Shown here: piece by piece, positions 1 to 7,541 of the stretch | How positions within the stretch are numbered: the stretch's first letter is position 1 | Layout of the letters: each line of letters opens with the position of its first letter | NCBI GenBank assembly: GCA_015485235.1 | Contig: WFTX01000049.1 | Coordinates: forward strand, 1 to 9,400 | Source of the DNA: Nitrospirota bacterium | GTDB taxonomy: Bacteria > Nitrospirota > Thermodesulfovibrionia > Thermodesulfovibrionales > JdFR-85 | Length of the DNA: 9,400 nucleotides | Reading direction: 5' to 3' | Position numbers and translations under genes: made by a program | The notes under the pieces: generated by a model | The model's database searches: none | Seen by the model: only the letters and a program-made list of their open reading frames with translations | What the model was told of the DNA's origin: nothing

Positions 1-3
1 GTA

Positions 4-465
4 ATGCCGAAAATAAGCGCCGGAATCCTGCTTTTCAGGAGAAAGGGCGAGGACCTGGAGGTCTTTCTTGTCCATCCGGGGGGACCTCTGTGGAAGAACA
101 AGGACGAGGGGGCATGGTCGATACCGAAGGGGCTTGTCGAGGAAGGTGAAGACCTCCTGCAGGCGGCTTTCAGGGAGTTTGAGGAAGAGACAGGCCTCAA
201 ACTCAGTACGGACAATGTCATTGAACTTCAGCCTGTCAGGCTGAAAAGCGGAAAGGTGGTCCATGCCTTTGCCATAGAGGGAGACTGTGACCCAGAAGAG
301 ATCAGGCCAAACACCTTTCAGATGGAGTGGCCGCCCAGGAGCGGGCGTATCCAAGAATTTCCCGAGATAGACCGGGGTGGATGGTTTTCACTTGAAGAGG
401 CGATGGGAAAGATAAACCCGGGGCAGGTTGGATTACTGGAGGAGCTGAAGGCAAGGATCGTTTGA
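4..465 (+). CDS. Nudix hydrolase (NTP/ADP-ribose pyrophosphatase-like)
   Basis: This is a 153-residue single-domain Nudix hydrolase, an Mg-dependent enzyme that splits nucleoside diphosphates linked to another moiety; the exact substrate cannot be read from sequence. The Nudix box (G-x5-E-x7-R-E-U-x-E-E-x-G-U) is complete: G43, E49, R57-E58, E61-E62, G64-L65, with F59 at the first hydrophobic position. The preceding strand carries AGILLFRR (6-13) and VHPGGPLW (23-30), followed by GAWSIPKG (36-43). The C-terminal part has FPEIDRGGWF (119-128), a pattern I associate with a widespread family of small bacterial Nudix proteins. The length is normal for that group. The ATG lies three bases inside the window, so its ribosome site and upstream neighbour are unseen; the protein nevertheless looks complete at the N-terminus. 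No clear terminator follows. The fold assignment is firm; cellular role (nucleotide clean-up) is inferred. Confidence 0.93.
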   Translation: MPKISAGILLFRRKGEDLEVFLVHPGGPLWKNKDEGAWSIPKGLVEEGEDLLQAAFREFEEETGLKLSTDNVIELQPVRLKSGKVVHAFAIEGDCDPEEIRPNTFQMEWPPRSGRIQEFPEIDRGGWFSLEEAMGKINPGQVGLLEELKARIV

Positions 466-554
466 TGAAGGGAAGAGTCAGTAAGATGTTCGACAGATTG
501 TGAGGTTTCCCGGCTTGGAGGCCTTCTGTTAACGAGTTTGGAGTATAATACTTC

Positions 555-725
555 ATGGAAGATGCCGGGAAGAAGGATCAACCTGTATCCTCAAAAGATA
601 CTGAAGTATCTGTACCAGAGGGAGATGAGGATGAGGTTGAGTGCAGGTGCAAGGAGTCAAGGGAGAAGACGCTTAAGGAGATCCTGCATACGGCACTGAG
701 GGATCTCATGTTCTGGAAGAGGTGA
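555..725 (+). CDS. Small acidic protein of unknown function (56 aa)
   Basis: I do not recognise this protein. An open frame of 56 codons starts at ATG 555 and ends at TGA 723-725. It lies in the 450-nt gap between the Nudix gene and the TetR gene. GGAG at 540-543 is a possible ribosome site, though 11 nt from the ATG is rather far. A TATAAT at 544-549 lies between the two, so if that were the promoter the transcript would be almost leaderless. The N-terminal half is polar and acidic, with EGDEDEVE at 22-29. A Cys-Arg-Cys follows at 30-32. The last 20 residues, from REKTLKEIL onward, could form an amphipathic helix ending in MFWKR. There is no signal peptide or membrane segment. Coding status rests only on an intact frame with protein-like composition, so a chance ORF remains possible. 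Confidence 0.4.
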   Translation: MEDAGKKDQPVSSKDTEVSVPEGDEDEVECRCKESREKTLKEILHTALRDLMFWKR

Positions 726-800
726 CCTGTCAGCACAACCAGGGCTGATAGAGGCCTTTCGTAACACCCCTTTGATCAATCATGATCTAATCGAAAAGCA

Positions 801-828
801 TCTGAGTTCTGAGCTCTGATTCCGGAAT
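801..828 (+). repeat. Short degenerate heptamer array
   Basis: Four consecutive 7-mers, TCTGAGT, TCTGAGC, TCTGATT and CCGGAAT, sit just upstream of the efflux-operon promoter. The first three share TCTGA at an exact period of 7. The same type of unit (TCYGANY) recurs in the tRNA spacer at 9072-9106 and, inverted, at 9035-9069. The rest of the 726-830 gap shows only a small GATC-N6-GATC repeat near 774-787. Confidence 0.5.
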
Positions 829-830
829 GA

Positions 831-860
831 TTGACATCAAAAAGAGAGTTCGCTTACACT
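831..860 (+). promoter_or_regulatory. Sigma70-like promoter of the efflux operon
   Basis: A perfect -35 box TTGACA (831-836) is followed after 18 nt by TACACT (855-860), which matches the -10 consensus at four of six positions. Transcription would start near 867, about 50 nt upstream of the TetR start codon. This is the only convincing promoter ahead of the four efflux genes, which fits a single operon transcript. Confidence 0.6.
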
Positions 861-876
861 AAACAAACGTTTGATT
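861..876 (+). promoter_or_regulatory. Palindromic operator, probable TetR binding site
   Basis: CAAACGTTTG at 864-873 is a perfect 10-bp palindrome. It extends to AAaCAAACGTTTGaTT (861-876) with one mismatched pair per arm. It directly abuts the -10 box and covers the predicted transcription start, the classic place for a repressor to block initiation. TetR dimers bind such dyads, so the operon's own regulator is the natural ligand; that pairing is inference. Confidence 0.6.
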
Positions 877-917
877 GAGATAGCCTATACGCTTGCTATC
901 CATTTAATCGGGATGCC

Positions 918-1547
918 ATGATGAGCACAAGAGAGAAAATTTTGAATACTGCTGAAGCGCTCTTTGCAGAAAAGGGGTACGAAGGTGTGAGCGTCCGGGA
1001 CATAACAGGTAAGGCAGGATGTAATGTTGCATCAGTAAACTACCATTTCGGATCCAAGAAAGGCCTCTACAGGGAGGTCTTTCTTGTGAAGATGGCAGAA
1101 AGGTCAAGGAAGCTCCAGAGCCTGTTCTGGAAAAAGATAGGAGACTCTGCTAATCCGCCGCCAGAGCAGATCATCCGTTCATTATCAGAGGCCTTTCTCA
1201 GGAGTCCATTCTCGGAAAAGGAAAGGATGATACATCACAAACTGATGGCAAGGGAGGCTGAACGACCTTCAGAGGTCTTTGATGAGTTTCACAAAAAGGT
1301 GCTGATGCCCTTCTTCAGGTCATTGTTTCTTATGTTAGAACCCCACATGCCACGACGAATTAAAAGGGAACAGAAGATGCTCTATCTGATGAGCATCTTC
1401 GCCCAGATAATCCACTTCAACCTGGCGCGGACAATGATAACAAAGGTTACCGGCCAGACCTATGATGAAAGGTATATAGATGACTTGATCGAGCATATTG
1501 TAAGGTTCTCCCTCAAGGGGATCTGCGGAGGAGATGGGAGAAAATGA
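918..1547 (+). CDS. TetR/AcrR-family regulator, CecR-like
   Basis: This 209-residue DNA-binding regulator heads the efflux operon. Residues 5-50 form the TetR N-terminal domain, with TREKILNTAEALFAEKGY followed by the helix-turn-helix (about 24-44) ending in the hallmark VNYHFGSKKGLY. The C-terminal ligand domain has the LMAREAERPSEVFDEF stretch (about 109-124), which resembles the CecR/YbiH C-terminal family (DUF1956); members of that family often adjoin export genes. Two in-frame start codons lie side by side (918 and 921). GGG at 910-912 is 5 nt from the first and 8 nt from the second, so the real start may be 921, giving MSTREKIL. The stop overlaps the next gene's ATG (ATGA at 1544-1547), implying translational coupling. 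It probably represses its own operon through the dyad at 861-876. The inducer is unknown. Confidence 0.92.
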   Translation: MMSTREKILNTAEALFAEKGYEGVSVRDITGKAGCNVASVNYHFGSKKGLYREVFLVKMAERSRKLQSLFWKKIGDSANPPPEQIIRSLSEAFLRSPFSEKERMIHHKLMAREAERPSEVFDEFHKKVLMPFFRSLFLMLEPHMPRRIKREQKMLYLMSIFAQIIHFNLARTMITKVTGQTYDERYIDDLIEHIVRFSLKGICGGDGRK

Positions 1548-2947
1548 AAAGGCTGATCCTGACGGTATTAATAGCCCTTCTTGCAGGCTGTTCAGCACTG
1601 AAGACAGAGAAACCCGATCTGAAAGTGCCTGACACATACAGCAATGCCCCTTCCGGCTCTGAAAAGACGGTCAGCGTCAGGGAGTGGTGGAGGGATTTCC
1701 AGGACGAAAGGCTTAACAGCCTTGTTGAGGAGGCCCTGAGGAAGAATCACGACATAAGGCTGGCCGTTGAGCGTGTTGTGGAGGCAAGGGCAAGGGTGAC
1801 TGCAGCAAGGGCAGACCTCTTTCCTTCCATAGACCTTCAGGCAAACATAAGCAGGCAGAAACAGACATTCCTGAGCCCGCAGTCCGGTGGAAGGGCATCC
1901 GTCCTGATAAACACTCTCAGTCTTATCCCTGTTGCCTCTTACGAGCTTGACCTATGGGGGAAACTATCATCGTCTGAACAGGCTGCAGTGGAAAGGCTTC
2001 TGGCCTCAGAGGAAAACAAGAGGACAGTAATGCAGACCGTGGTCGCAGACCTTGTGACACTCTACTTTCAGAAGGCCGGGCTGGAAAGGAAACTCTATGT
2101 GACCGAGGCCAGAATAGAAAACAGCAAGAGAAACCTCCAGCTATTGGAGAGGCGTTACAGAAGGGGCCTTGCCAGTTATCTTGACGTTCTGCAGGCAAGG
2201 AGTCATCTTGCTGAGAGTGAGTCCAAATTACCTGCAATTGGACGGCAGATAGATACACTTTCCCAGAGGATAGCCTTGATCACAGGGGCATATCCGGAAA
2301 CTGAAGGGGAGAGTCCCCCTCCCAGGGATTATATTGACTTGCTTCCTCCTGTTACTGCCGGGCTTCCCTCGGAACTCCTTCTCAGAAGGCCTGACATACG
2401 GGCAAAGGCTGCCGAGACAAGGGCTCTCTTTGAAGAGCTAAAGGTGGCTCATGCCAGGAGATTCCCCCGTATAAGCCTCACAGGAAATTACGGCTGGCTT
2501 AGCGATGAACTGCGCAACCTCTTCAGGCCGGAAAGCCTGCTCTGGCAGATATCAGCAGGGGTTTTTCAGCCCCTCTTTGATGCCGGAAGGCTGAAGTCAG
2601 GTGAGGAGATTGCACTTTCAAGGTACCGTCAGACATTGATATCATATGGAAAGACCGTGCTCCAGGCATTCTATGAGGTGGAAAACGCCCTTGTCCAGAG
2701 GCAGAAACTTCTTGAAGAGAGGAGATACCTCCTTGAACTTCTCCGTGATGTTGAGAAGACCTATAGTGTTTCACAGTCAAGATACAGGAGAGGGCTTGTA
2801 GATCTCCTGAGGGTGCTGGAGCTTGAGAGACAGGTCTTTCTGACCAGGGAACGACTCATAGATATTGAGACTGCCATACTTACAAACAGGGTGTTCCTCT
2901 ACAGGGCACTTGGAGGATCCTGGGATAAAGAACGCAATGAACGCTAA
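1544..2947 (+). CDS. Outer-membrane efflux lipoprotein, NodT/TolC family
   Basis: This 467-residue protein is the outer-membrane channel of the tripartite pump. It begins with a lipoprotein signal: MKRLILTVLIALLAGC, lipobox L13-A14-G15-C16. Ser17 after the lipidated cysteine is compatible with outer-membrane sorting. Two outer-membrane-efflux repeats follow, roughly 55-250 and 270-460. They carry the typical NodT signatures SYELDLWGK (about 133-141), RRYRRGLASYLDVLQARS (about 203-220), LLRRPDIRAKA (about 279-289), FDAGR (about 345-349) and SRYRRGLVDLLRVLELER (second copy). The two RYRRGL motifs show the internal duplication of TolC proteins. Length is normal for the family. A purine-rich GGAGGAGATGGGAG stretch inside the end of the TetR gene provides the ribosome site. 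Partner genes are the adaptor and RND permease just downstream. Confidence 0.95.
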   Translation: MKRLILTVLIALLAGCSALKTEKPDLKVPDTYSNAPSGSEKTVSVREWWRDFQDERLNSLVEEALRKNHDIRLAVERVVEARARVTAARADLFPSIDLQANISRQKQTFLSPQSGGRASVLINTLSLIPVASYELDLWGKLSSSEQAAVERLLASEENKRTVMQTVVADLVTLYFQKAGLERKLYVTEARIENSKRNLQLLERRYRRGLASYLDVLQARSHLAESESKLPAIGRQIDTLSQRIALITGAYPETEGESPPPRDYIDLLPPVTAGLPSELLLRRPDIRAKAAETRALFEELKVAHARRFPRISLTGNYGWLSDELRNLFRPESLLWQISAGVFQPLFDAGRLKSGEEIALSRYRQTLISYGKTVLQAFYEVENALVQRQKLLEERRYLLELLRDVEKTYSVSQSRYRRGLVDLLRVLELERQVFLTRERLIDIETAILTNRVFLYRALGGSWDKERNER

Positions 2948-2976
2948 AAGCGCACTGACGCAATGAACCCAATTCT

Positions 2977-2983
2977 GGAGGAG
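2977..2983 (+). promoter_or_regulatory. Ribosome binding site of adaptor gene
   Basis: GGAGGAG ends two bases before ATG 2986, with the GGAGG core four bases away. It lies in the 38-nt gap after the outer-membrane gene. The spacing is tight but it fixes the start. The gap also contains the second of two ACGCAATGAAC copies (2932-2942 and 2958-2968), the first being inside the upstream coding end. Confidence 0.65.
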
Positions 2984-2985
2984 TC

Positions 2986-4155
2986 ATGAAAAGGTGGAGT
3001 TCTGCATTGTTGCAGCTTGCATTAGTGGCAATAATACTGTCTGGAGGCATAGTTATTACAAAGAAACTGATTGCTACAAAACCCAAGATAAAAAAGGTCA
3101 GGCCAAGGGAAGCCATACATGGAGTCATGGTGAGAAGGGTACGACCAGGATCTGTCGAGATGGTGGTGGGAGGCGACGGCACTGTGAGTCCCTCAAAAAT
3201 GATAGACATTGTACCCCAGGTCTCAGGCAAGGCTGTCTATGTTTCTGAGAGGTTCCAGAGAGGGCTCAGGTTCAGGGAGGGTGAACTTCTCATAAAGATA
3301 GAGGACTCTGACTACCTTGCTGCACTCGCCGGCGCAGGGGCCGACCTCAAGGCCCGGGAGGCAAGGCTTACCCAGTTGAAGGAGGAATCAAAGGAGGCGA
3401 AACGGGAGTGGGAGGATCTGAATCCGGGCACGGCTCCTCCCCCGTTGCTGATAAAACAGCCCGAGATAGAAGCTGCAGAAGCAGCGGTTGATGCTGCCAG
3501 GGCTGCCATTGAGAGGGCAAGACTTGATCTCCAGAGGACGGAAATCAGGGCCCCCTTCAGCGGTGTTGTTCTTCAGGACAACCTGGACACAGGCCAGTAT
3601 CTGAGGGCAGGGCAACCGGTAGGGAAGATATTCTCAGATGAACAGGTGGAGGTGAAGGTATATCTGAATGAGAGGGATGTGGGTTACATAGCGATCCCCG
3701 GCTTCAACACCAGATCATCAACGGGCTCCTCTGCAGAGGTTGAGACGGATATCGGTGGGAAGCCCCATAAATGGACCGGCCATGTAGTACGGGCAGAGCC
3801 TGTTGATGAAAAGACAAGGACCATCCCCGTTGTGGTAGTGGTGAACGATCCCTATGGGAGTCTTCCGCCTCTTTCGGTAGGGAGCTTTGTAAGGGTGAAG
3901 ATAAGAGGCAGGGCAATTGAGAACGCCGTCAGGATCCCTAAGGAGGCTGTCCAGTGGACAGAGGAGGGACTCCCCTTTGTATGGGTGGTGGGAAAAGAAT
4001 CCATGCTGAACAGGAGGATGGTTGAGATTGAAAAATCCATAAATGGGACATACATTATGACCAGGGGCCTGAAAAGTGGCGAGAAGGTTGTAATTACGCC
4101 CCCGCCTTCTGTAACAGAGGGGCTGAAGGTAAGAATAGAAGAGATCAGGGATTGA
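2986..4155 (+). CDS. RND efflux periplasmic adaptor (HlyD/MFP family)
   Basis: This 389-residue membrane-fusion protein links the inner-membrane permease to the outer-membrane channel. Residues 7-25 form one hydrophobic helix after MKRW; no lipobox cysteine follows, so it is probably held by an uncleaved membrane anchor. A lipoyl/barrel-sandwich half (about 73-105, VPQVSGKAVYV) precedes a short alpha-helical hairpin (about 110-185, rich in Ala/Glu, turn near the PGTAPPP at 147-153). The hairpin returns through RTEIRAPFSGVV (184-195), the family hallmark, into the second lipoyl half. A beta-barrel domain (about 220-300, VEVKVYLNERDVGY) and a membrane-proximal domain (VRIPKEAVQWTEEG, about 316-330) complete the fold. 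Start chosen by GGAGGAG upstream. It ends one base before the permease ATG. Substrate is not indicated. Confidence 0.94.
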   Translation: MKRWSSALLQLALVAIILSGGIVITKKLIATKPKIKKVRPREAIHGVMVRRVRPGSVEMVVGGDGTVSPSKMIDIVPQVSGKAVYVSERFQRGLRFREGELLIKIEDSDYLAALAGAGADLKAREARLTQLKEESKEAKREWEDLNPGTAPPPLLIKQPEIEAAEAAVDAARAAIERARLDLQRTEIRAPFSGVVLQDNLDTGQYLRAGQPVGKIFSDEQVEVKVYLNERDVGYIAIPGFNTRSSTGSSAEVETDIGGKPHKWTGHVVRAEPVDEKTRTIPVVVVVNDPYGSLPPLSVGSFVRVKIRGRAIENAVRIPKEAVQWTEEGLPFVWVVGKESMLNRRMVEIEKSINGTYIMTRGLKSGEKVVITPPPSVTEGLKVRIEEIRD

Positions 4156-4156
4156 G

Positions 4157-7100
4157 ATGAAGAAGACAATAACCTGGTTTACCGAGAATCATGTTGCAGC
4201 GAACCTGTTGATGATCTTTGTGCTCATTGCCGGATTCCTTACCGCGTTCAATGCAAAGGTTGAGATATTTCCTGAGACCGCCGCCGACAAGGTTTCTGTA
4301 ACAATCATGTATCCCGGAGCTTCACCTGCTGAGGTGGAAGAGGGCGTCGTCAAGAAGGTGGAAGAGGCGGTCTCCGGCCTTGACGGGATCAAGGAGATAA
4401 ACGCTTATGCCTCTGAGGGTGCCGCAGTGATTGAGGTGGAGGCGATCGAGGGATGGGATATCGACCAGCTCTTTGATGACGTAAAGGCAGAGGTAAACCG
4501 GATAACGACTCTCCCGGAGAATGCAGAAAGGCCGGTTATAAAGAAGTTCGTCTTCAAGGCCCCGGTCCTCAATGTGGCTGTCTATGGTGATGCCCCAGTT
4601 CATGTATTGAAAGATTATGCAGAAAAGATAAAGGATGATATAACCCGCCTTCCCCATGTAACCCAGGCAGAGGTCTTCGGGGTGAGTGATCCTGAGATAG
4701 CCATTGAGATATCTGAAGAGAATCTGAGGAAGTATGGGCTCACCCTTACAAGGGTTGCTGATATTGTGAGAAAGTGGAGCCTCGATATCGGAGGAGGAGA
4801 GATCAAGGAGTCTTCAGGCTACATACTTCTCAGGGTAAAAGGCAGAAAGTACATGGCTTCAGAGTACAGGGACGTGGTGGTTCTGTCCAGACCGGACGGC
4901 ACCGAGATAAAACTCTCTGATATAGCCACCATAAGAGACACCTTTGAGGAAGGAGAGAAGGGGTCCCGGTTCGATGAAAAGCCCTCGGTGGGGATACTGG
5001 TTTACAGGATAGGTGATGAAAACGCCCTTACAGTAGCAAAGGAGGTGAAGGGATACATCGAGAGCATAAAGGATTCCCTCCCTCCCGGTATTCACGCAGA
5101 GACCTTCGGAGACCGGTCCGAGATACTGAAGGCGAGGCTCTCCCTGCTCCTGAAGAACATGGCCTACGGTATGGTGCTCGTGGTGATTGTGCTGGGAATA
5201 TTCCTGAACAGGAGGCTCTCCTTCTGGATTACACTGGGTATCCCCATCGCCTTTGCTGCAGGGCTGATACTCCTTCCCCACTATGATGTCTCGATAAACA
5301 TGGTCTCCCTCTTTGCCTTTATCATGGTCCTCGGCATTGTGGTGGATGATGCAATCGTGGTGGGTGAGGGCATATTCAGGAAGCGCGAGGAAGGATTGCC
5401 GCCGTTCCAGGCAGCCGTGGAAGGCACGCTGGAGATGGCTGTGCCTGTTATATTTGCTGTGCTTACAACAGTGGCCGCCTTCTGGCCCCTTTCACTTGGT
5501 ACAGGCGTGATGGGAAAGGTGATCAAGAATATCCCCGTGGTGGTGATCGCCGTGCTCATGGGTTCACTCATAGAGGCACTCCTTATCTTGCCAGCCCATC
5601 TGGCAAGATCAAGGCTCCCGGCAAAAAGGGGCCGGAAGGAGAACTTTGTCTCAAGTTGCATGAATGGCTTTATCAACGGGCCTTTCAGGAAGCTGCTTGC
5701 CCTGTCCCTGAAGTGGCGGTATGTAACAATAGCTGCAGGAGTGGGGGTTTTGCTGGTATCCCTCGGGCTATGGTTTGGTGGGAGGATAAAATTCACCTTT
5801 TTCCCGAAAGTTGAGAGTGACCGGATGGTCTGTGAGGTGACGATGCCGCCCGGCACACCGTATAGCAAGACTCTTGAGGTGATTGCACGGGTCGAAGAAA
5901 TGGCCATAGAGGCAGCCAGCGAGGCGGACCGGTTGCGGAAAGACCCTGAAGAGCCGCTTATAAGATATACGTTCTCAATCCTTGGTTCCCAGATCCCGAT
6001 GGGGCACCGGAGCACAACGGGACCGCTGCCATCGGGCAGTCATGTCGGGCAGGTGATAGTGCAGTTGATCGGTGCCGAGAAGAGAAAGGGTCTGACCACA
6101 ACAGAGGTTTCCAATATCTGGAGGAAGAAGGTCGGGACGATCCCCGGGGCTGAGAGTGTCCGTTTCTACAGTGAACTCTTCAGTGCAGGCAAATCCATCT
6201 CCTTCGACCTTACCATGGATGATGAGACAGCCCTTCACCGGGCTGTCGAGGACCTGAAGAGGGAACTGGGAAACTATCCCGGCGTCTATGACATCGAAGA
6301 CAGTTATATCCCGGGCAAGGAAGAGATCCGCCTTGCACTCAGGCCTTCAGCCAGAAGCCTCGGTATAACACTCTCTGACCTTGCCCGTCAGGTAAGGGCA
6401 GCCTTTTACGGGGCAGAGGCCCTCAGGTTACAGAGGGGCGTTGATGAGGTCAAGGTGATGGTCAGGTACCCAAAGGAAGAGAGACGCAGACTGGAAAGTC
6501 TTCTTGAGATGTATATACGCACCCCTGACGGGAGGGAGATCCCCTTTTCCGAAGTGGCAACACTGAAGAAGACCCGGAGTTATGTCAGCATCATAAGAAG
6601 AGACAGGAAGAGGATTGTTACCGTGGCTGCGGATGTAGATGAGACGGTGATGAATGCCAATGAACTCAGGGGGGAGATGATTCAGAAGATAATGCCGGTC
6701 CTTCAGGAGCGGTATCCAGGACTGAAGTATTCCATTGCCGGTGAGGGCAAGGAGCAGAAGGAATCGATGAGTGATGTGATGAGGGGCTTCTTTCTTGCCA
6801 TTATACTGATATATACATTGATTGCCATCCCCCTGAGGTCGTTCGGGCAACCCCTGGTCATAATGTCAGCGATACCCTTTGGTATTATTGGTGCGATATT
6901 CGGTCACATGCTGATGGGTATGAACCTGAGCATAATGAGTCTTTTCGGTGTCGTTGGGCTCTCCGGTGTGGTAGTTAACGACTCCCTCATCCTCTTTGTT
7001 GCCATAAACAGGCTTAGAACAAGCGGGCTTCCGACCTTTGAAGCGATACTAAGGGGAACGGCGGGAAGGTTCAGGCCCGTCATCCTTACCACACTCACCA

Positions 7101-7282
7101 CCTTTGCAGGACTTATCCCTATAATAACCGAGCAGAGCGTTCAGGCAAAGTTCCTTATTCCCATGGCCCTGAGCCTTGCCTTTGGTGTCCTCTTTGCCAC
7201 CATAATCACACTGGTTCTTGTTCCTTGCGGGTATCAGGTGATGGAGGACCTGAAGGGGATGCTGGGGAAGAAGGAGAACTGA
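4157..7282 (+). CDS. RND-family efflux permease (AcrB/HAE-like)
   Basis: This 1041-residue inner-membrane transporter is of the resistance-nodulation-division superfamily, exporting substrate in exchange for protons. The N-terminal helix (about 11-31, NHVAANLLMIFVLIAGF) is followed by a large periplasmic porter region (about 32-330) with YPGASPAEVEEGV. A helix bundle follows (about 335-490). The RND signature VLGIVVDDAIVVGEGIF carries D397 and D398, equivalent to AcrB Asp407/408 of the proton relay. A second periplasmic region (about 545-870) and second bundle (about 880-1025) complete the duplicated architecture. In the TM10 equivalent the sequence reads GLSGVVVNDSLIL with N941-D942, so the AcrB Lys940 is not conserved. 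Length is typical. The ATG lies one base after the adaptor stop, so translation is coupled. It could export lipids, drugs or metal chelates; sequence alone does not decide. Confidence 0.95.
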   Translation: MKKTITWFTENHVAANLLMIFVLIAGFLTAFNAKVEIFPETAADKVSVTIMYPGASPAEVEEGVVKKVEEAVSGLDGIKEINAYASEGAAVIEVEAIEGWDIDQLFDDVKAEVNRITTLPENAERPVIKKFVFKAPVLNVAVYGDAPVHVLKDYAEKIKDDITRLPHVTQAEVFGVSDPEIAIEISEENLRKYGLTLTRVADIVRKWSLDIGGGEIKESSGYILLRVKGRKYMASEYRDVVVLSRPDGTEIKLSDIATIRDTFEEGEKGSRFDEKPSVGILVYRIGDENALTVAKEVKGYIESIKDSLPPGIHAETFGDRSEILKARLSLLLKNMAYGMVLVVIVLGIFLNRRLSFWITLGIPIAFAAGLILLPHYDVSINMVSLFAFIMVLGIVVDDAIVVGEGIFRKREEGLPPFQAAVEGTLEMAVPVIFAVLTTVAAFWPLSLGTGVMGKVIKNIPVVVIAVLMGSLIEALLILPAHLARSRLPAKRGRKENFVSSCMNGFINGPFRKLLALSLKWRYVTIAAGVGVLLVSLGLWFGGRIKFTFFPKVESDRMVCEVTMPPGTPYSKTLEVIARVEEMAIEAASEADRLRKDPEEPLIRYTFSILGSQIPMGHRSTTGPLPSGSHVGQVIVQLIGAEKRKGLTTTEVSNIWRKKVGTIPGAESVRFYSELFSAGKSISFDLTMDDETALHRAVEDLKRELGNYPGVYDIEDSYIPGKEEIRLALRPSARSLGITLSDLARQVRAAFYGAEALRLQRGVDEVKVMVRYPKEERRRLESLLEMYIRTPDGREIPFSEVATLKKTRSYVSIIRRDRKRIVTVAADVDETVMNANELRGEMIQKIMPVLQERYPGLKYSIAGEGKEQKESMSDVMRGFFLAIILIYTLIAIPLRSFGQPLVIMSAIPFGIIGAIFGHMLMGMNLSIMSLFGVVGLSGVVVNDSLILFVAINRLRTSGLPTFEAILRGTAGRFRPVILTTLTTFAGLIPIITEQSVQAKFLIPMALSLAFGVLFATIITLVLVPCGYQVMEDLKGMLGKKEN

Positions 7283-7317
7283 TGACAGCAGGAATGCTGA
7301 TATAATAAAACTGTCAT
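7282..7317 (+). other. Inverted repeat / hairpin after the efflux operon
   Basis: ATGACAG (7282-7288) pairs with CTGTCAT (7311-7317). A smaller alternative hairpin, CAGCA-GGAA-TGCTG (7286-7299), has a 5-bp stem and GNRA-type loop. It begins at the permease stop codon. No U-tract follows, so it is not a standard intrinsic terminator; it might protect the mRNA 3' end or be incidental. Confidence 0.35.
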
Positions 7318-7320
7318 ATC

Positions 7321-7541
7321 CACATCTGTACAAAATATTTACGGGAGGCGGCAAGGCTTCAAAAACACAATGCAACCGACGGGATTAAATGGACAGGAAC
7401 CTGAGTCAGCAGGTGCTGCTAAAGACTGTCTGATCAGGGTTGTCAGATACATGAATCCTTCTTTTTCAAAGGTGTCGTGCATTGGTGTTTTCTCCGCCAT
7501 ACCGCCTCCCCACGACTTTAGATTTATTTTGGACACTACTG
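7321..7541. mobile_element. MITE-like element with long imperfect inverted repeats
   Basis: A 221-bp unit starts CA and ends TG and is bounded on both sides by the 9-bp direct repeat TGTCATATC (7312-7320 and 7542-7550), which looks like a target-site duplication. The left tip TGTACAAAATA (7327-7337) is inverted at 7525-7535 as TATTTTGGACA, 10 of 11 matching. The arms continue: GGGAGGCGG at 7343-7351 against CCGCCTCCC at 7502-7510, and AAAACACAATGCA at 7362-7374 against TGCATTGGTGTTTT at 7478-7491. One arm has about 10 extra bases. No transposase is encoded. The middle (7381-7472) holds small hairpins such as CAGG-AA-CCTG and CTGATCAG. A 9-bp duplication is known for IS4/Tn10-type transposases, but the parent family is not identified. 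Confidence 0.55.
7339..7500 (-). CDS. Possible 53-aa ORF inside the MITE-like element
   Basis: On the minus strand an ATG at 7500-7498 is preceded by GGGAGG (7510-7505) four bases away, and the frame runs 53 codons to a stop at 7339. The product would begin MAEKTPMHDTFEKEGFMYL and carry a Cys-rich tail (GSCPF, VGC, KPC). I recognise no family. The frame lies wholly within the inverted-repeat element, and the ribosome-site-like GGGAGGCGG occurs in both arms, so this may be a chance frame or the remnant of a short coding segment. Confidence 0.15.
   Translation of the reverse strand: MAEKTPMHDTFEKEGFMYLTTLIRQSLAAPADSGSCPFNPVGCIVFLKPCRLP

Noticed and set aside
465..503. 12-codon frame overlapping the Nudix stop codon
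   Set aside because: Too short to support and no recognisable leader-peptide pattern or attenuator after it.
2932..2968. Direct repeat ACGCAATGAAC twice, 26 bp apart
   Set aside because: Only 11 bp at a gene end, no third copy and no structure; most likely chance or a small local duplication.
5281..6015. 244-codon minus-strand frame inside the RND permease
   Set aside because: Antisense to conserved RND sequence, Ser/Thr/Arg-rich, no recognisable domain.
7282..7320. Intrinsic terminator after the efflux operon
   Set aside because: Inverted repeats are present but no U-tract follows, and the stem with the 22-nt loop is weak.
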